Notes under the pieces: model-generated
Databases searched by the model: none
Seen by the model: the letters and a program-made list of their open reading frames with translations, nothing else
What the model was told of the DNA's origin: nothing
NCBI GenBank assembly: GCA_947455195.1
Contig: CANGMI010000008.1
Location: 248,001-312,000 of the forward strand
Direction: 5' to 3'
Source of the DNA: Pseudomonadota bacterium
GTDB taxonomy: Bacteria; Pseudomonadota; Gammaproteobacteria; Burkholderiales; SG8-39
Length of the DNA stretch: 64,000 bases
Shown: piece by piece, positions 27,663 to 38,989 of the stretch
Layout: every line of letters begins with the position of its first letter
How positions within the stretch are numbered: position 1 is the first letter of the stretch
Translations under genes and position numbers: made by a program

Positions 27663-28666
27663 CGTGCGGCCTCGGCGATCAGCAAGTCAACATACTGCCC
27701 CACCCCGGTCGTGACATCGAGAAAGGGCGCCGTATAGCCGGCACCGCGCAAGGCGGTGAGATCGGCCTGGGTATGGTGCTGATATTTGCCACGCAAGAGT
27801 TCGGGAAACGCGATGTACTCGATCAATCCGGCGGCCCTGAGTCCGGCCAGATCGAGGGGCGACTCGCCGCGATGCCGACGCACCGCGTTCACCGTGGCAC
27901 AGGCCACATCGTTGAAGGTCTGCGCGCGTCCGGTACCCAGATTGAAGATACCCGACCGCTCGGGGTGTTCCATGAAGTCGAGCACGACTCGGGTCACGTC
28001 TTCGACCGATACGAAATCGCGCTGCTGCTCCCCATCGGCGTAGCCGCCCGTGCCCTCGAACAGGCGCACCGGGCTGCCGGCCTGCAACTGGCCGAAGAAG
28101 TGCCAGGCCACCGAGGCCATGCGCCCCTTGTGTCCCTCGTGCGGGCCGTAGACGTTGAAATAGCGAAAACCCGCCACCTGGCTCTGGGCATCGGGCAGGC
28201 GTTGCCGAACCACCTGGTCGAAGAGATACTTCGAATAGCCATACACATTGAGCGGCCGCTCGGCCTCGAACGCCTCGACAAACCGTGTGCTGCCACCATA
28301 AACCGCAGCCGAGGAAGCGTAGATGAGTTGCACCTCGTCCTCGAGGCAGTAATCGAGCAGGGACAACGAGTAGCGGTAGTTGTTGTCCATGACATACCGA
28401 CCATCGGTAGCCGTCGTATCAGAGCACGCACCCTGATGCAGCACGACGTCGACCACACCGTCAAAGTCACCCGCCTCGAGTCGCTGGATGAACTCGCGCT
28501 TGTCCAGATAATCGGCGAAGCGGCAGCCCACCAGGTTGTGGAACTTGTCGCCGCGTTCGAGGTTGTCAACAACAATGACGTCGGTGACGCCACGCTCATT
28601 GAGGCCACGCAGAAGGTTCGCGCCCACAAACCCTGCGCCCCCGGTGAGTATCGTGTAACCGCTCAT
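27659..28666 (-). CDS. hldD: ADP-L-glycero-D-manno-heptose 6-epimerase
   Basis: Converts ADP-D-glycero- to ADP-L-glycero-D-manno-heptose for the LPS inner core. The 335 residues carry [11 protein letters not shown] at the N-terminus (NADP site), the YGYSK catalytic Tyr/Lys, and HldD-typical '[20 protein letters not shown]' sequence. It is 31 bases downstream of hldA and overlaps cysM by four bases. The set ugd-hldA-hldD supplies LPS sugars. Confidence 0.95.
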   Translation of the reverse strand: MSGYTILTGGAGFVGANLLRGLNERGVTDVIVVDNLERGDKFHNLVGCRFADYLDKREFIQRLEAGDFDGVVDVVLHQGACSDTTATDGRYVMDNNYRYSLSLLDYCLEDEVQLIYASSAAVYGGSTRFVEAFEAERPLNVYGYSKYLFDQVVRQRLPDAQSQVAGFRYFNVYGPHEGHKGRMASVAWHFFGQLQAGSPVRLFEGTGGYADGEQQRDFVSVEDVTRVVLDFMEHPERSGIFNLGTGRAQTFNDVACATVNAVRRHRGESPLDLAGLRAAGLIEYIAFPELLRGKYQHHTQADLTALRGAGYTAPFLDVTTGVGQYVDLLIAEAAR

Positions 28667-28697
28667 CCTGATCCCTTTCGCATAGCCGCCCGACCGG

Positions 28698-29675
28698 TCA
28701 GGCCTGGAGGAGTGACAACCTCAATTCATCACGGTGCACCACAGCGGTACCGAGTTTGCCCACCACAATACCGGCCGCGACATTGGCCACATGCATGGCC
28801 TGCGCAAGCGGGCAACCAGCCGCCAGCGCCGAACTGAGCGTGGCGATCACGGTATCACCAGCCCCGCTGACATCGTAGACCTCGCGGGCACGCGCCGGCT
28901 CGTGGGTGACGCCGGTTGCAGTGAAAAGGGTCATGCCCTCCTCGCTCCGGGTGAGCAGGAGCGCATCGAGTTCAAGCCGGCTGCGGAGCGCCTGAGCGCG
29001 CTGCTCGAGATCGTGTTCGTCAGACCAGCGCCCCACCACCTGGCGCAGTTCGGCCCGGTTGGGCGTAAGCACGGTTGCGCCCCGGTACGGCGAGTAATCG
29101 TCACCCTTGGGATCGACCAGTACCGGCTTTCCGGCAGCGCGCGCCGCTGCGATCATGGTGGCGACATCGGCGAGTGCGCCCTTGCCGTAGTCGGAAAGCA
29201 CCACGACATCGACCTCGGCCAGACGCTCGAGGAACCCTGCCATCTTGTCGGCCAGCGCCTCGCGGCTGGGCACATTCTCGAAGTCGATGCGCAGCAACTG
29301 CTGCTGCCGACTCAAGACGCGCAGCTTCACCGTAGTCGAAATGGTGGCGTCGCGACGAAGACGCGAAACCACGCCTGCTCCATCGACCAGTGCCTGCAGC
29401 GAAGTGCCCGCCTCGTCGTCACCCACGACCGCCAGCAGTTCGGAGTGCGCACCGAGCGCGGCCGCGTTGCGGGCCACGTTGGCTGCCCCACCGGGGCGCT
29501 CATCGGAGCGAACGACCTTGACCACTGGCACCGGTGCCTCGGGCGAGATGCGATCGACATCGCCAAACCAGTAGCGATCGAGCATGACGTCGCCCACCAC
29601 CAGAACGCGAGCGCTGGCAAAGTCGGGCATCGTCGAGCGAGCCGCCTCGTCCCCAGTGCGCTGGGCTTCACTCAT
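28698..29675 (-). CDS. hldA: D-glycero-beta-D-manno-heptose-7-phosphate kinase
   Basis: Adds the C1 phosphate to heptose-7-phosphate in LPS core synthesis. The 325 residues form a PfkB-family kinase: GGAANVARN (substrate end) and [11 protein letters not shown] with the catalytic Asp near the C-terminus. It is the kinase half only, as in species with split RfaE1/RfaE2; the adenylyltransferase half is not here. Its ATG directly follows the ugd stop (TAGATG). Confidence 0.92.
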   Translation of the reverse strand: MSEAQRTGDEAARSTMPDFASARVLVVGDVMLDRYWFGDVDRISPEAPVPVVKVVRSDERPGGAANVARNAAALGAHSELLAVVGDDEAGTSLQALVDGAGVVSRLRRDATISTTVKLRVLSRQQQLLRIDFENVPSREALADKMAGFLERLAEVDVVVLSDYGKGALADVATMIAAARAAGKPVLVDPKGDDYSPYRGATVLTPNRAELRQVVGRWSDEHDLEQRAQALRSRLELDALLLTRSEEGMTLFTATGVTHEPARAREVYDVSGAGDTVIATLSSALAAGCPLAQAMHVANVAAGIVVGKLGTAVVHRDELRLSLLQA

Positions 29676-31022
29676 CTAGCGCGGCTCCTTGGCCGGCCAT
29701 GCACGGCGCCCGATCGGTACATAGTCAAGCCCTTCGGCGGCCACGACCGCCGGATCATAAAGATTGCGTCCGTCGAAGATCACCGGCAACTTGAGCTTGG
29801 CACGAATGGCGGCGAACTCGGGGCTGCGGAACTCCTTCCACTCGGTGATGATGACCAGCGCGTCAGCACCATCGAGTGCCGCCATCGGATGGCTGGCATA
29901 GCGCACCTGCGGAACAGCGTCGAGATGGCGCTTTGCCTCCTCCATCGCAGCCGGATCGTACGCACAGATCGTGGCGCCGCGGCGTACCAGTTCTTCGATG
30001 AGCACGAGACTCGGTGCTTCACGCATGTCATCGGTGTTGGGCTTGAAGGCAAGGCCCCAGAGCGCGAAATGACGTCCGCGCAGGTCTTCTCCGAGACGGC
30101 GAACGATCTTGGCGGCAAGCACTTCCTTCTGCGCCGCGTTCACCGCCTCGACCGCATCGAGCACACGCAAACTGAGCCCCGCCTGCCTCGCGGTATGGGC
30201 AAGCGCCTTCACATCTTTCGGAAAGCAGGAGCCGCCGTACCCGGCGCCCGGATAGAGGAAGTGAAAGCCGATGCGCGGGTCAGACCCGATGCCGCGGCGC
30301 ACATCCTCGATGTCGGCGCCGATACGCTCGGCGAGGTTCGCTACCTCGTTCATGAACGAAATGCGCGTCGCCAGCATGGCATTGGCCGCGTACTTGGTCA
30401 GTTCGGCCGACCGTACGTCCATCGTGATCAACCGATCGTGGTTGCGCTGGAAGGGAGCATAGAGCGTGCGCATGGCCCGCAAGCCTTCCTCGTCATCGGA
30501 GCCGATCACGATACGGTCGGGTCGCATGAAGTCCTCGACCGCAGCCCCTTCCTTCAGAAATTCAGGATTCGACACGACAGCAAAACCCGTAGCCAGCCCA
30601 CGGGCAGCGAGTTCCTCGGCGATGGCTGCGCGTACCGCATCAGCCGTACCCACCGGCACGGTGGACTTGTCGACGATGACCTTGGGCTCGCTCATCAGGC
30701 GCCCGATCGAGCGAGCCGCAGCGACCACGTGCCGCACATCGGCCGAACCATCCTCATCGGGTGGCGTACCCACGGCGATGAACTGCACCGGCGCGTGTGC
30801 GACCCCCTCGGCAACATCGGTGGTAAACCGCAGCCGTCCGGCCGCCCGGTTGCGCTCGACCATGGCGAGCAGCCCAGGCTCGTGAATCGGAATGCCGCCA
30901 TCGTTCAGGATGGCGATCTTGCGCGCATCGAGGTCCAGACACAGCACATCATTGCCCACTTCGGCGAAGCAGGCCCCGGTCACCAGACCCACATAGCCTG
31001 TGCCGATCATCGTTATACGCAT
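29676..31022 (-). CDS. ugd: UDP-glucose 6-dehydrogenase
   Basis: Oxidises UDP-glucose to UDP-glucuronate, a precursor of polysaccharides and aminoarabinose. The 448 residues show GTGYVGLV (NAD site, 7-14), 'EPGL' near 48, and the catalytic Cys266 in [10 protein letters not shown], plus '[16 protein letters not shown]'. It lies 18 bases downstream of lapB and touches hldA, so it is part of the same leftward unit. Confidence 0.95.
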   Translation of the reverse strand: MRITMIGTGYVGLVTGACFAEVGNDVLCLDLDARKIAILNDGGIPIHEPGLLAMVERNRAAGRLRFTTDVAEGVAHAPVQFIAVGTPPDEDGSADVRHVVAAARSIGRLMSEPKVIVDKSTVPVGTADAVRAAIAEELAARGLATGFAVVSNPEFLKEGAAVEDFMRPDRIVIGSDDEEGLRAMRTLYAPFQRNHDRLITMDVRSAELTKYAANAMLATRISFMNEVANLAERIGADIEDVRRGIGSDPRIGFHFLYPGAGYGGSCFPKDVKALAHTARQAGLSLRVLDAVEAVNAAQKEVLAAKIVRRLGEDLRGRHFALWGLAFKPNTDDMREAPSLVLIEELVRRGATICAYDPAAMEEAKRHLDAVPQVRYASHPMAALDGADALVIITEWKEFRSPEFAAIRAKLKLPVIFDGRNLYDPAVVAAEGLDYVPIGRRAWPAKEPR

Positions 31023-31040
31023 GGAGTTCCCCTGGCTGGT

Positions 31041-32213
31041 TCAGGCAAGTTCGATTTCCTCGACCCGCCGTGGCAGATATGTTTCCCACCCGGCGCATGC
31101 CGGACACTGCCAGTAGAACTGGCGTGCACGGAACCCGCAATTCTGGCATTTGTATCGTGACAGTTTCTGTGTGTGTGCGTGAACAAGGCCGCGCATCATC
31201 TCCAGTTCCTGTCGCTGCGGCGCATCGGCCCCCAACAACCGGGCCTCGAGCAGATGATCGAGACCGAGCAAGGTTGGATTGCGGCGCAACTCCTCCCGCA
31301 CCAGACGATGGGCTGCGTCAGCTCCCTCCTCCTCGAGGGTGGCCTGAAAGGTCACGTCGAGGATATCGATCGACGGATAGTCGGCGAGGTAGTGGCGAAG
31401 GCGGGTGAGGCCCTCGGTGATCCGTCCGGTGGCACGCCAGGCATCGAGCAGGCGTCGCGCGACCAGCGCAAGGTAGGCCGGGTCCTGGTGTTCGATACGC
31501 TGCCAGGCATCGATGGCCGCTCCCTGATCGCCCTCGCGCGCGGCCAGATCGCCCAGCATGATGCTCGCCCGGACGCAGTCGCGACGGGCTTCGAGCGCCG
31601 CCGCCAAGGCTTGCCGTGCCGCAACGAGATCGGATGCAGCCTGCGCGGCCTGGGCGAGTTCGCACTGGTAGTGGGCTATTTCACGCTGTTTTGCCTCGCC
31701 GGACTCGGTCGAGAGGACAGTGGCGGTCTCGATGGCCTTGGGCCAGTCCTTGAGCAACTGATAGATCTCGAGCAGGCGACGCAGGGCCTCGGGGCGATAG
31801 GGCCCGCTGCGCAAGCCGGCGTAGCACTCTTCGGCACGATCGAGGAGCCCTGCCTTGAGGAAGTCCTCCCCGAGCGCGGCGACAGCCTGATCACGCTGTT
31901 CAGGGGCGAGATCGGGACGATCGAGCAGGTTGCGGTGCATGCGAATGGCCCGCTCGGTTTCGCCGCGCCGGCGAAACAGACTGCCCAGCGCGAAGTGCAG
32001 ATCGATCGTCTCGGGACTCACCTTCACCACTTCGATGAAGGCATCGATGGCCTTGTCGGGCTGCTCGTTCAGCAGAAAGTTCAGGCCCTTGAAGTAGGAC
32101 CGCGGGAGGTTGCGTGACTCGCGCACCAGATGATCGATGTCGATGCGCGCGGCAATCCAGCCCAGCGCGAAGAAGATCGGGCAGACGATCAGCCACCAGT
32201 AGTCGAATTCCAA
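31041..32213 (-). CDS. lapB: LPS assembly protein B (TPR plus rubredoxin-like domain)
   Basis: LapB (YciM) controls LPS synthesis through FtsH-mediated LpxC turnover. The 390 residues start with one membrane helix (about 5-20), continue with TPR helices, and end in a rubredoxin-like zinc/iron knuckle: CQNC and CPAC separated by about 14 residues. It lies 3 bases downstream of lapA. Its placement next to heptose genes fits LPS control. Confidence 0.95.
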   Translation of the reverse strand: MEFDYWWLIVCPIFFALGWIAARIDIDHLVRESRNLPRSYFKGLNFLLNEQPDKAIDAFIEVVKVSPETIDLHFALGSLFRRRGETERAIRMHRNLLDRPDLAPEQRDQAVAALGEDFLKAGLLDRAEECYAGLRSGPYRPEALRRLLEIYQLLKDWPKAIETATVLSTESGEAKQREIAHYQCELAQAAQAASDLVAARQALAAALEARRDCVRASIMLGDLAAREGDQGAAIDAWQRIEHQDPAYLALVARRLLDAWRATGRITEGLTRLRHYLADYPSIDILDVTFQATLEEEGADAAHRLVREELRRNPTLLGLDHLLEARLLGADAPQRQELEMMRGLVHAHTQKLSRYKCQNCGFRARQFYWQCPACAGWETYLPRRVEEIELA

Positions 32214-32216
32214 CGC

Positions 32217-32549
32217 TCAGCGCTCCATCGGTCGCACGGCATCCGGATCGAAGTCGGTGACCGACGCAACTCGAGGCGAACGGTGTCGCTCGGCCTCGTG
32301 AACCTGCACTTCATGCCGCAAGGCGGCGATCTGCCCACGCAAGGTGGCGAACCGCTCGAGACTCGCGATCAGGGCAATGAGGATGCCGAAGATGACGCTG
32401 GCCAGGACGACCAGCGGCAGCGGCGCCTGCCACTGCTGCCCGAAAAACCGCAACTGGACCAGATCGGCATTCATCAATGCCAGCACCGAGAGAAGGAGCA
32501 GCAGCAGAGCCCGAAAAACCCACGTCGCGACCCGGCGCAAACCACCCAT
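32217..32549 (-). CDS. lapA: LapA-domain membrane protein
   Basis: A 110-residue protein with two transmembrane helices (about 10-27 and 43-63) separated by NADLVQLRFFGQQW, the typical LapA motif, and then a short cytoplasmic coiled coil. LapA acts with LapB in LPS assembly. It lies between ihfB and lapB on the same strand, the usual betaproteobacterial order. Confidence 0.9.
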   Translation of the reverse strand: MGGLRRVATWVFRALLLLLLSVLALMNADLVQLRFFGQQWQAPLPLVVLASVIFGILIALIASLERFATLRGQIAALRHEVQVHEAERHRSPRVASVTDFDPDAVRPMER

Positions 32550-32577
32550 CGATCAGCCCCTGTGCCCGGTCCTCGGG

Positions 32578-32871
32578 CTATGCCTTGTTGATGCTTTCGT
32601 CGACCCGCTCGCGCAACTCCTTGCCCGCCTTGAAGTGAGGCACGAACTTCTCGGGCACCTCGACCTTGTCGCCGGACTTGGGGTTGCGACCAACGCGTGC
32701 TGGCCGGTGATTGAGACCAAAACTGCCAAAACCGCGAATCTCGATGCGCTCGCCACGGACGAGCGCATCGGTCATCGCATCCAGCATCATCTTCACCGCG
32801 TACTCGGCATCTTTCGAGACGAGTTGCGGGTAGCGCGCCGCAAGGCGCGCGATGAGCTCGGACTTGGTCAT
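32578..32871 (-). CDS. ihfB: Integration host factor beta subunit
   Basis: A 97-residue DNA-bending protein, usual length from ATG 32871. It has [11 protein letters not shown] at the start, '[25 protein letters not shown]' covering the beta-arm with the DNA-intercalating Pro, and [14 protein letters not shown] at the end. It pairs with IhfA to bend DNA. It follows rpsA as in most proteobacteria. Confidence 0.96.
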   Translation of the reverse strand: MTKSELIARLAARYPQLVSKDAEYAVKMMLDAMTDALVRGERIEIRGFGSFGLNHRPARVGRNPKSGDKVEVPEKFVPHFKAGKELRERVDESINKA

Positions 32872-32889
32872 CGCGTCACCCGCAGGCAC

Positions 32890-34605
32890 TTACGACGGGT
32901 TCTTGCCGCCATCCAGACGCGCCTTGAGCAGCGCACCCAGATTGGTACTGCCGGTGGCCGCAGCACTGTCGCTCTGCAGCTTGGCCATGGCTTCGGTTTC
33001 CTCGGCCATGTCCTTTGCCTTGATCGACAGATTGATCGTGCGGTTCTTGCGATCGACGTTGATGATCATCGGCGTGATGGCATCGCCTTCCTTCAGCAGC
33101 GTACGGGCATCTTCGACCCGCTCGCGCGAGATTTCCGATGCACGCAGGTAGCCCTCGATGTCGCCAGCCAGTGTCACCACCGCGCCCTTGGCATCGACCG
33201 CCTTCACGGTGCCGCTCACCACGGCGCCCTTGTCGTTCATCGCCACGAAGCTGTTGAAGGGATCACCTTCGATCTGCTTCACGCCCAGTGAGATGCGCTC
33301 ACGCTCGATGTCGATCGAGAGCACCACGGCCTCGAGGTCGTCGCCCTTCTTGAAGTTGCGAACAGCCTCTTCGCCGGGCAGGTTCCACGACAGGTCGGAC
33401 AGATGCACCAGGCCATCGATGCCGCCCGGCAGACCGATGAAGACACCGAAGTCGGTAATCGACTTGATGGCGCCCCGCACCCGATCGCCCTTGCGATGAT
33501 TGATGCCGAACTCGTCCCACGGATTGGGCATGCACTGCTTCATGCCGAGCGAGATGCGGCGGCGATCTTCGTCGATCTCGAGGATCATGACCTCGACTTC
33601 ATCGCCCAGTTGCACCACCTTGGAGGGATGCACATTCTTGTTGGTCCAGTCCATTTCGGATACGTGCACCAGACCTTCGATGCCCGACTCGATCTCGACG
33701 AACGCGCCGTAATCGGTGAGGTTGGTGACCTTGCCGAAGAGGCGGGTGCTCTGCGGGTAACGACGGCTGATGCCAACCCACGGATCTTCGCCCAGTTGCT
33801 TCAGGCCGAGCGAAACGCGGTTCTTTTCGGTGTCGAACTTGAGGACCTTGGCCGTGACTTCGTCACCGACGTTGACCACTTCGGTCGGGTGCTTCACGCG
33901 GCGCCAGGCCAGATCGGTGATGTGCAGCAGGCCATCGATGCCGCCGAGGTCGACAAACGCGCCGTAGTCGGTGATGTTCTTGACGATGCCCTTGACCGTG
34001 GCGCCTTCGCGCAGGGTCTCGAGGAGCTTCTGACGCTCTTCGCCGGCGGTCGCTTCCAGCACCGCACGACGCGAGACGACGACGTTGTTGCGCTTGCGGT
34101 CGAGCTTGATGACCTTGAATTCGAGCTGCTTCCCTTCGAAGGGCGTGGTGTCCTTGAGCGGCCGCAGGTCGACCAGCGAACCCGGCAGAAAGGCGCGGAT
34201 GCCGTTGATCATGACGGTGAGACCACCCTTCACCTTGCCGGTCACAACGCCCGACACGATGGCGGCGTCATCGAGCGCACGCTCGAGGTCAAGCCAGGCA
34301 GCAAGGCGCTTCGCCTTGTCGCGCGAGAGGCGCGTCTCGCCGTAACCGTCTTCGAGCGCTTCGATCGCGACGCTGGTGAAGTCACCGGCGACGACGTCGA
34401 GGTCACCGCGATCGTTGCGGAACTCCTCGATCGGGATGAAGCTCTCGGACTTGAGGCCGGCATTGACGACGACCCAGTTCTGGTCGATGCGAACGACTTC
34501 GGCGGTAATCACCTCGCCGATCCGCATTTCCTTGCGGTTCAGGCTTTCCTCGAAGAGGGCGGCGAAGCTTTCCATCATGGGGCTTTCTGATGCGACTGTG
34601 GACAT
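32890..34605 (-). CDS. rpsA: 30S ribosomal protein S1
   Basis: A 571-residue mRNA-binding ribosomal protein with six S1 (OB) domains; '[22 protein letters not shown]' and '[23 protein letters not shown]' are clear ones. I start at ATG 34605 ([14 protein letters not shown]); ATG at 34578 or 34575 is possible, and neither has a strong Shine-Dalgarno, which fits the autoregulated, S1-dependent start of rpsA. It sits between cmk and ihfB, a widely conserved neighbourhood. Confidence 0.96.
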   Translation of the reverse strand: MSTVASESPMMESFAALFEESLNRKEMRIGEVITAEVVRIDQNWVVVNAGLKSESFIPIEEFRNDRGDLDVVAGDFTSVAIEALEDGYGETRLSRDKAKRLAAWLDLERALDDAAIVSGVVTGKVKGGLTVMINGIRAFLPGSLVDLRPLKDTTPFEGKQLEFKVIKLDRKRNNVVVSRRAVLEATAGEERQKLLETLREGATVKGIVKNITDYGAFVDLGGIDGLLHITDLAWRRVKHPTEVVNVGDEVTAKVLKFDTEKNRVSLGLKQLGEDPWVGISRRYPQSTRLFGKVTNLTDYGAFVEIESGIEGLVHVSEMDWTNKNVHPSKVVQLGDEVEVMILEIDEDRRRISLGMKQCMPNPWDEFGINHRKGDRVRGAIKSITDFGVFIGLPGGIDGLVHLSDLSWNLPGEEAVRNFKKGDDLEAVVLSIDIERERISLGVKQIEGDPFNSFVAMNDKGAVVSGTVKAVDAKGAVVTLAGDIEGYLRASEISRERVEDARTLLKEGDAITPMIINVDRKNRTINLSIKAKDMAEETEAMAKLQSDSAAATGSTNLGALLKARLDGGKNPS

Positions 34606-34635
34606 GGATGAGGACACTGATTGACCCGACCGGGC

Positions 34636-34654
34636 GCGACTCCGAAGGAATCGC
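34636..34654 (-). promoter_or_regulatory. Hairpin in the rpsA 5' leader
   Basis: The leader can form an 8-bp stem (GCGATTCC / GGAGTCGC with one G-T pair) and a 3-base loop about 31-49 bases before the rpsA start. Leader hairpins support S1 autoregulation in E. coli; a similar role here is inferred. Confidence 0.35.
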
Positions 34655-34779
34655 CGTGCTGCTCTCCGCGGCGCGGGGTTGGTTGTAGAACGGTGCTCCG
34701 GGAACGCTCCCGACTCACCCCCTTGCTGCAACTGCCGAAAAAATAGCTGCCATGCTGACTGATGCGTACTGAACGGGAT

Positions 34780-35457
34780 TCACCCCACCTCGCGATAGGC
34801 CGCCAGTACCTGGTCAACCACTTCGGCCACGCTCAGGTGGTCGGAGTCAATGACCCGAGCGCCCGGCGCGGCGGCAAGTGGTGCCACTGCACGCGACCGA
34901 TCGCGCTCATCACGCGACTCCAGGTCGCGCAAAAGACCTTCAAGATTAGCAGACAAGCCTTTTTCGATCAACTGCTTATGGCGTCTGGCCGCACGCACCG
35001 CAGCGCTTGCCGTCAGATACACCTTGAGCCGTGCGTCGGGAAACACCACCGTCCCCATGTCACGCCCATCACCCACGAGCCCAGGGGCCGTACGCAGGCT
35101 TCGTTGCAGCCCCAGCAGCGCGGCTCGCACACCCGGCACACTGGCGACCTGACTCGATCGCACACCCGCCTCTTCGGTGCGGATGGCATCGGACACATCC
35201 CGCCCGTTCATGAGAATCCGATCGCCTTCGAAGCGCAAGGTCAGGCCCGACACCAGGCTCACCAGCGCCGCCTCATCATCGGCGGCGGTACCGGATTCGA
35301 TGGACGCAACTGCGGCCGCGCGGTAGAGGGCGCCACTGTCGAGGTAATGAAAGCCCAGCGCGTGAGCGACCTTCGCTGCGACAGTTCCCTTGCCCGAGGC
35401 CGAGGGGCCATCGATTGCGATGACCGGCGCGCTGCCGGTTGGCGCCACGATGTTCAT
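34780..35457 (-). CDS. cmk: Cytidylate kinase
   Basis: Phosphorylates CMP and dCMP. The 225 residues from ATG 35457 include the P-loop GPSASGKGT (17-25), 'LDSGALYRA' and 'GRDMGTVVFPDA', all typical. The start shares one base with the aroA stop (TGATG), so translation is coupled to aroA. Confidence 0.96.
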   Translation of the reverse strand: MNIVAPTGSAPVIAIDGPSASGKGTVAAKVAHALGFHYLDSGALYRAAAVASIESGTAADDEAALVSLVSGLTLRFEGDRILMNGRDVSDAIRTEEAGVRSSQVASVPGVRAALLGLQRSLRTAPGLVGDGRDMGTVVFPDARLKVYLTASAAVRAARRHKQLIEKGLSANLEGLLRDLESRDERDRSRAVAPLAAAPGARVIDSDHLSVAEVVDQVLAAYREVG

Positions 35458-36791
35458 CAGTGCCCCACCAGCGCGGCGAGCCGCTCGAAATAATCGGGAA
35501 AAGTCTTGGCGACACACCCCGGATCGTTGATTCTGACGCCCACCCCGCCGAACGCCGCCAGCGAGAAGCACATCGCCATGCGATGGTCGTCGTAGGTATC
35601 GATCGCAGCCGCTCGCCACTGCACGGGTGGGGTGACGCGCAGCCAGTCGGCACCAGCCTCGACGCCTGCGCCCAACCGGGCCAGTTCAGTCGCCATGGCG
35701 GCGATGCGGTCGGTTTCCTTGACGCGCCAACTGCCGATATTGCGAAGACGCGACGGGCCGTCTGCGAAAAGCGCCAGCATGGCCGCGGTCATTGCGGCAT
35801 CGGGAATGGCATTGAAGTCGATATCGAAGGCCCGTAGCGGCCAGGCACCGGCAGCAGCCTCGACCCAGTCGGGGCCCATGCGCACCGTGCCACCCATCTG
35901 CCGCAGAATCCCGGCGAACGCGATATCGCCCTGAATACTGCCCTCACCTACCCCACTCACCCGTACCGGCCCGCCCCCGAGCAAGCCGGCGGCAAGAAAG
36001 TAGGAGGCTGCCGAGGCATCGCCTTCGACGAACAGGTGCGTCGGCGAGCGATATCGTGACCCGGCGCGAATGACGAAACGCGAGGCGTCCTGACCAGAGC
36101 GTTCGACGCTGACGCCGAAACGGGCCATCAGATTGAGCGTGATGTCGATGTACGGCTTCGAGATGAGTTCACCCTCGAGCGCGATCTCCAGTTCGTGGCC
36201 GACCAGGGGGGCTGCCATGAGGAGCGCGGTAAGGAACTGGCTCGAGACCGACCCACGTACCCTGACCGATGCGCGGTCTGCCGAACCACGCCGCGGGTGC
36301 CCCACGGCGTCTGCCGCGCCGATTTCAAGCGGCGGATAGCCCTCGGCCCCCAGGTAGCGCACCGGGCACCCGAGCGAACGCAGCGCATCAACCAGATCGC
36401 CGATCGGGCGCTCGTGCATGCGTGGCACACCGCTTAACCGGTAGTGGCCCTCCGAGACGGCCAGCACCGCGACAAGGGGTCGAAAGGCCGTTCCAGCGTT
36501 GCCCAGAAACAGATCAGCAGCAGCGACCGGAAACCGCCCGCCGCACCCGGTCACACGCAGGCTGTGCTCGCCCAGCGATTCGATCACGATGCCAAGGGCC
36601 GCGAGCGCCTCGAGCATCCGGGCAGTGTCATCGGAGGCCAGCACACCGTGCAAGGTGGTCTCGCCCTCAGCGAGCGCTGCCAGCAGCAGGGTTCGGTTGG
36701 AGATGCTCTTCGATCCGGGCAGGACGACCGTGCCACGCGCGGATCGGATCGGCGCAAGATCGATCCAGGGTCGATGGCGCCCGGGCGTCAC
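35457..36791 (-). CDS. aroA: 3-phosphoshikimate 1-carboxyvinyltransferase (EPSP synthase)
   Basis: Joins shikimate-3-phosphate and PEP in the shikimate pathway. I start at GTG 36791, which overlaps the tyrA stop as GTGA and gives 444 residues. Motifs are [18 protein letters not shown] near residue 24, '[11 protein letters not shown]' and '[14 protein letters not shown]'. The Ala after LGNAGTA, as in class I enzymes, indicates ordinary glyphosate sensitivity. Fourth of the aromatic genes in this leftward unit. Confidence 0.96.
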   Translation of the reverse strand: MTPGRHRPWIDLAPIRSARGTVVLPGSKSISNRTLLLAALAEGETTLHGVLASDDTARMLEALAALGIVIESLGEHSLRVTGCGGRFPVAAADLFLGNAGTAFRPLVAVLAVSEGHYRLSGVPRMHERPIGDLVDALRSLGCPVRYLGAEGYPPLEIGAADAVGHPRRGSADRASVRVRGSVSSQFLTALLMAAPLVGHELEIALEGELISKPYIDITLNLMARFGVSVERSGQDASRFVIRAGSRYRSPTHLFVEGDASAASYFLAAGLLGGGPVRVSGVGEGSIQGDIAFAGILRQMGGTVRMGPDWVEAAAGAWPLRAFDIDFNAIPDAAMTAAMLALFADGPSRLRNIGSWRVKETDRIAAMATELARLGAGVEAGADWLRVTPPVQWRAAAIDTYDDHRMAMCFSLAAFGGVGVRINDPGCVAKTFPDYFERLAALVGH

Positions 36792-37777
36792 TGCCCGCCT
36801 CCGTCGGCGCTCGCCAGAGGCGCAGGGACGCGCTGACGAGCCTCGAACTGCTCGAGCCAGCGATTGCGTTCGTTGCGCGCGCGCCTGAAGACAGCATCCA
36901 GACCATCCCCATCGCCCGACTCGATCAACGAGCGCAGTCGATCGAGCGTGGCAGCATAGCCGTCGATACGTTCGAGCAGTGCGTCGCGATTGGCAAGGCA
37001 GATGTCGCGCCACATCTCAGGATGGCTGGAGGCGATGCGACTGAAATCGCGAAAGCCACCTGCCGCAAACTGCCACAGGGTCTGTGCGTCGGGGTCGGCA
37101 ACGATATCCTCGACCAACGCGTAGGCAAGCACATGCGGCAAATGACTGATGGTCGCCAGCACGCGGTCATGGCGCTCGGCCGTCATGTGCGAAACGATCG
37201 CGCCACACGCCCTCCAGGCCGCTTCGACCCTTGCAACGTCGGCCGGCGCATTCTCGGCAAGCGGCGTGAGCACCACGCGCCGATTCCGATAAAGCCCGAG
37301 CTGTGCTGCAGCGGCACCACTTTTCTCGGCACCGGCCACCGGATGCCCCGGAATGAACTGCGCGACGCGAGGGCCGAGCGCGCGGGTGGCGGCCGCAACA
37401 ACGTCGCACTTGGTGCTGCCACCATCAGTAACGAGCGTACCCGGACGCAGGTGAGCTGCCATGCGCGCCAGAATCGGCTCCATCTGCCCGACCGGTGTCG
37501 CGACGAAAACGAGATCGGCTACAGCCGTCGCAGCTTCGAGTTCAAGGACCTCATCGATGACCCCCAAGCGCAAGGCTTCATCAATGCTGGCACGACTGCG
37601 CCCGACACCAACCACCCGCCCCACGGCCCCGGCTTCGCGCAAGGCGAGTGCGAACGACCCGCCAATGAGGCCCACGCCAACCACGACCAGGATCGGGAAT
37701 CGCGGCTCGTCGGGCCGGGAGGCTGCACTCACGGCAGGCTGTGCCAATGCCGGCGGAGAAGAAACCCCGGATGCCAT
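36788..37777 (-). CDS. tyrA: Prephenate (or arogenate) dehydrogenase
   Basis: Oxidative decarboxylation of prephenate toward tyrosine. The 329 residues begin with a short Ala/Pro-rich tail, then the NAD motif GVGLIGGS (34-41), '[10 protein letters not shown]', 'GGSTKCDVV', and the catalytic-region '[14 protein letters not shown]' with its His. It shares one base with the hisC stop and overlaps aroA, so it is tightly coupled on both sides. Confidence 0.94.
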   Translation of the reverse strand: MASGVSSPPALAQPAVSAASRPDEPRFPILVVVGVGLIGGSFALALREAGAVGRVVGVGRSRASIDEALRLGVIDEVLELEAATAVADLVFVATPVGQMEPILARMAAHLRPGTLVTDGGSTKCDVVAAATRALGPRVAQFIPGHPVAGAEKSGAAAAQLGLYRNRRVVLTPLAENAPADVARVEAAWRACGAIVSHMTAERHDRVLATISHLPHVLAYALVEDIVADPDAQTLWQFAAGGFRDFSRIASSHPEMWRDICLANRDALLERIDGYAATLDRLRSLIESGDGDGLDAVFRRARNERNRWLEQFEARQRVPAPLASADGGGQ

Positions 37778-38937
37778 CAGGCCAGCGACTCTCGCAGCGC
37801 GACCAGGAACCGCTCGTTCTCTTCGGGCAGACCGATGCTGATACGCAGATGGTCAGGCATCTGATACCCCCCGACCGGACGCACGATGACCCCCCGGCGC
37901 AGCAGCCGCTCGAAGACCACCATCGCCTGCGATTTGCCTTCGCGCCGGGGAATGAGAACGCTCACGAAATTGGCAAACGATGGAATCCAGTTGAGCGAGA
38001 GCGCCCGGAAGCCGGCCTCGAGTTGCGCCATGCCAGCGCGATTGATGGCGTAACTGCGTTCGATGAAGGCGGAATCCCCCAGCGCGGCCAGCGCAGCTGC
38101 CAAGGCGAGACTGTTGACGTTGAACGGTTGCCGCACACGGTTGATGAGGTCGGCCACTTGCGGATGCATCAGGGCATAACCCACCCGGAGCCCGGCAAGA
38201 CCGTACACCTTGGAGAACGTGCGCACGATGATCAGGTTGGGGTGCGTGGCCAACCAGCGGGTCGAATCGTAGCGGCACTCGGCCGGCAGGTACTCGTTGT
38301 AGGCCTCATCGAGCACCACGAGCACCTCGCGCGGCACGCTGCAAAGCAGCGTCTCGAGCGCGGCCGCTGGGGCGAAGGTGCCGGTCGGGTTGTTCGGGTT
38401 GGCAATGAACATCAGGCGGGTTTCTGGCGTGACAGCCTTCGCCATTGCCGGGAGGTCGTGGGCGAAATCACGCGCTGGCACCACGATGGAATCGGCGCCA
38501 CGTGCCTGGGTGGCCAAGGGATAGACCGCAAACGCGTGCTGCGAGAACACCGCGGCGCGCCCGGGGGCAAGTACCGCTGCCGCCACCATTTCGAGCAGAT
38601 CATTCGAGCCATTGCCGATGACGATACCTTCCACCGGCCATCCGGTCCGGCGCGAGATGGCACTCTTCAGATCGAACTGATTGCCATCCGGATAGCGGGC
38701 GAGATCAGCAAGCTCGCGCTCGATGGCGGCGCGGGCTGCGGTCGAAAGACCGAGAGGGTTTTCGTTCGAGGCCAGCTTGACGATCGAAGCCTCTTCAAGC
38801 CCGTACTCGCGGGCGAGTTCGCTGATGGGCTTGCCCGGCTGATAGGGAGCAATGGCGCGCACATAGGCGGGTGCACGCTCGCACAGGTCGATCGGTGCGG
38901 CAGGGGGCGAAAGCGGGACACTGGGCGATGAGGACAT
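37777..38937 (-). CDS. hisC: Histidinol-phosphate / aromatic aminotransferase
   Basis: A 386-residue PLP class II aminotransferase. It has 'NENPLG', 'GNGSNDLLEM', 'FIANPNNPTGT', 'VLDEAYNEY' and the PLP Lys in RTFSKVYGLAGLRVG. HisC homologues embedded between pheA and tyrA often act on phenylpyruvate or hydroxyphenylpyruvate as well as imidazole-acetol phosphate, so it may be the aromatic transaminase; a main hisC may be elsewhere in the genome. Confidence 0.93.
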   Translation of the reverse strand: MSSSPSVPLSPPAAPIDLCERAPAYVRAIAPYQPGKPISELAREYGLEEASIVKLASNENPLGLSTAARAAIERELADLARYPDGNQFDLKSAISRRTGWPVEGIVIGNGSNDLLEMVAAAVLAPGRAAVFSQHAFAVYPLATQARGADSIVVPARDFAHDLPAMAKAVTPETRLMFIANPNNPTGTFAPAAALETLLCSVPREVLVVLDEAYNEYLPAECRYDSTRWLATHPNLIIVRTFSKVYGLAGLRVGYALMHPQVADLINRVRQPFNVNSLALAAALAALGDSAFIERSYAINRAGMAQLEAGFRALSLNWIPSFANFVSVLIPRREGKSQAMVVFERLLRRGVIVRPVGGYQMPDHLRISIGLPEENERFLVALRESLA

Positions 38938-38989
38938 GAGGCTGATCCGTTGCAGACTGAAGACGAAATGACCGAAGCATCACCCGGGT

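Noticed and set aside
28734-31160. 808-codon open frame on the + strand
   Set aside because: Antisense to hldA and ugd, which carry full family motifs.
35457-37013. Longer aroA start upstream of the tyrA stop
   Set aside because: The extra N-terminus would lie within tyrA in another frame and has no conserved residues; the overlapping GTG at 36791 is better.
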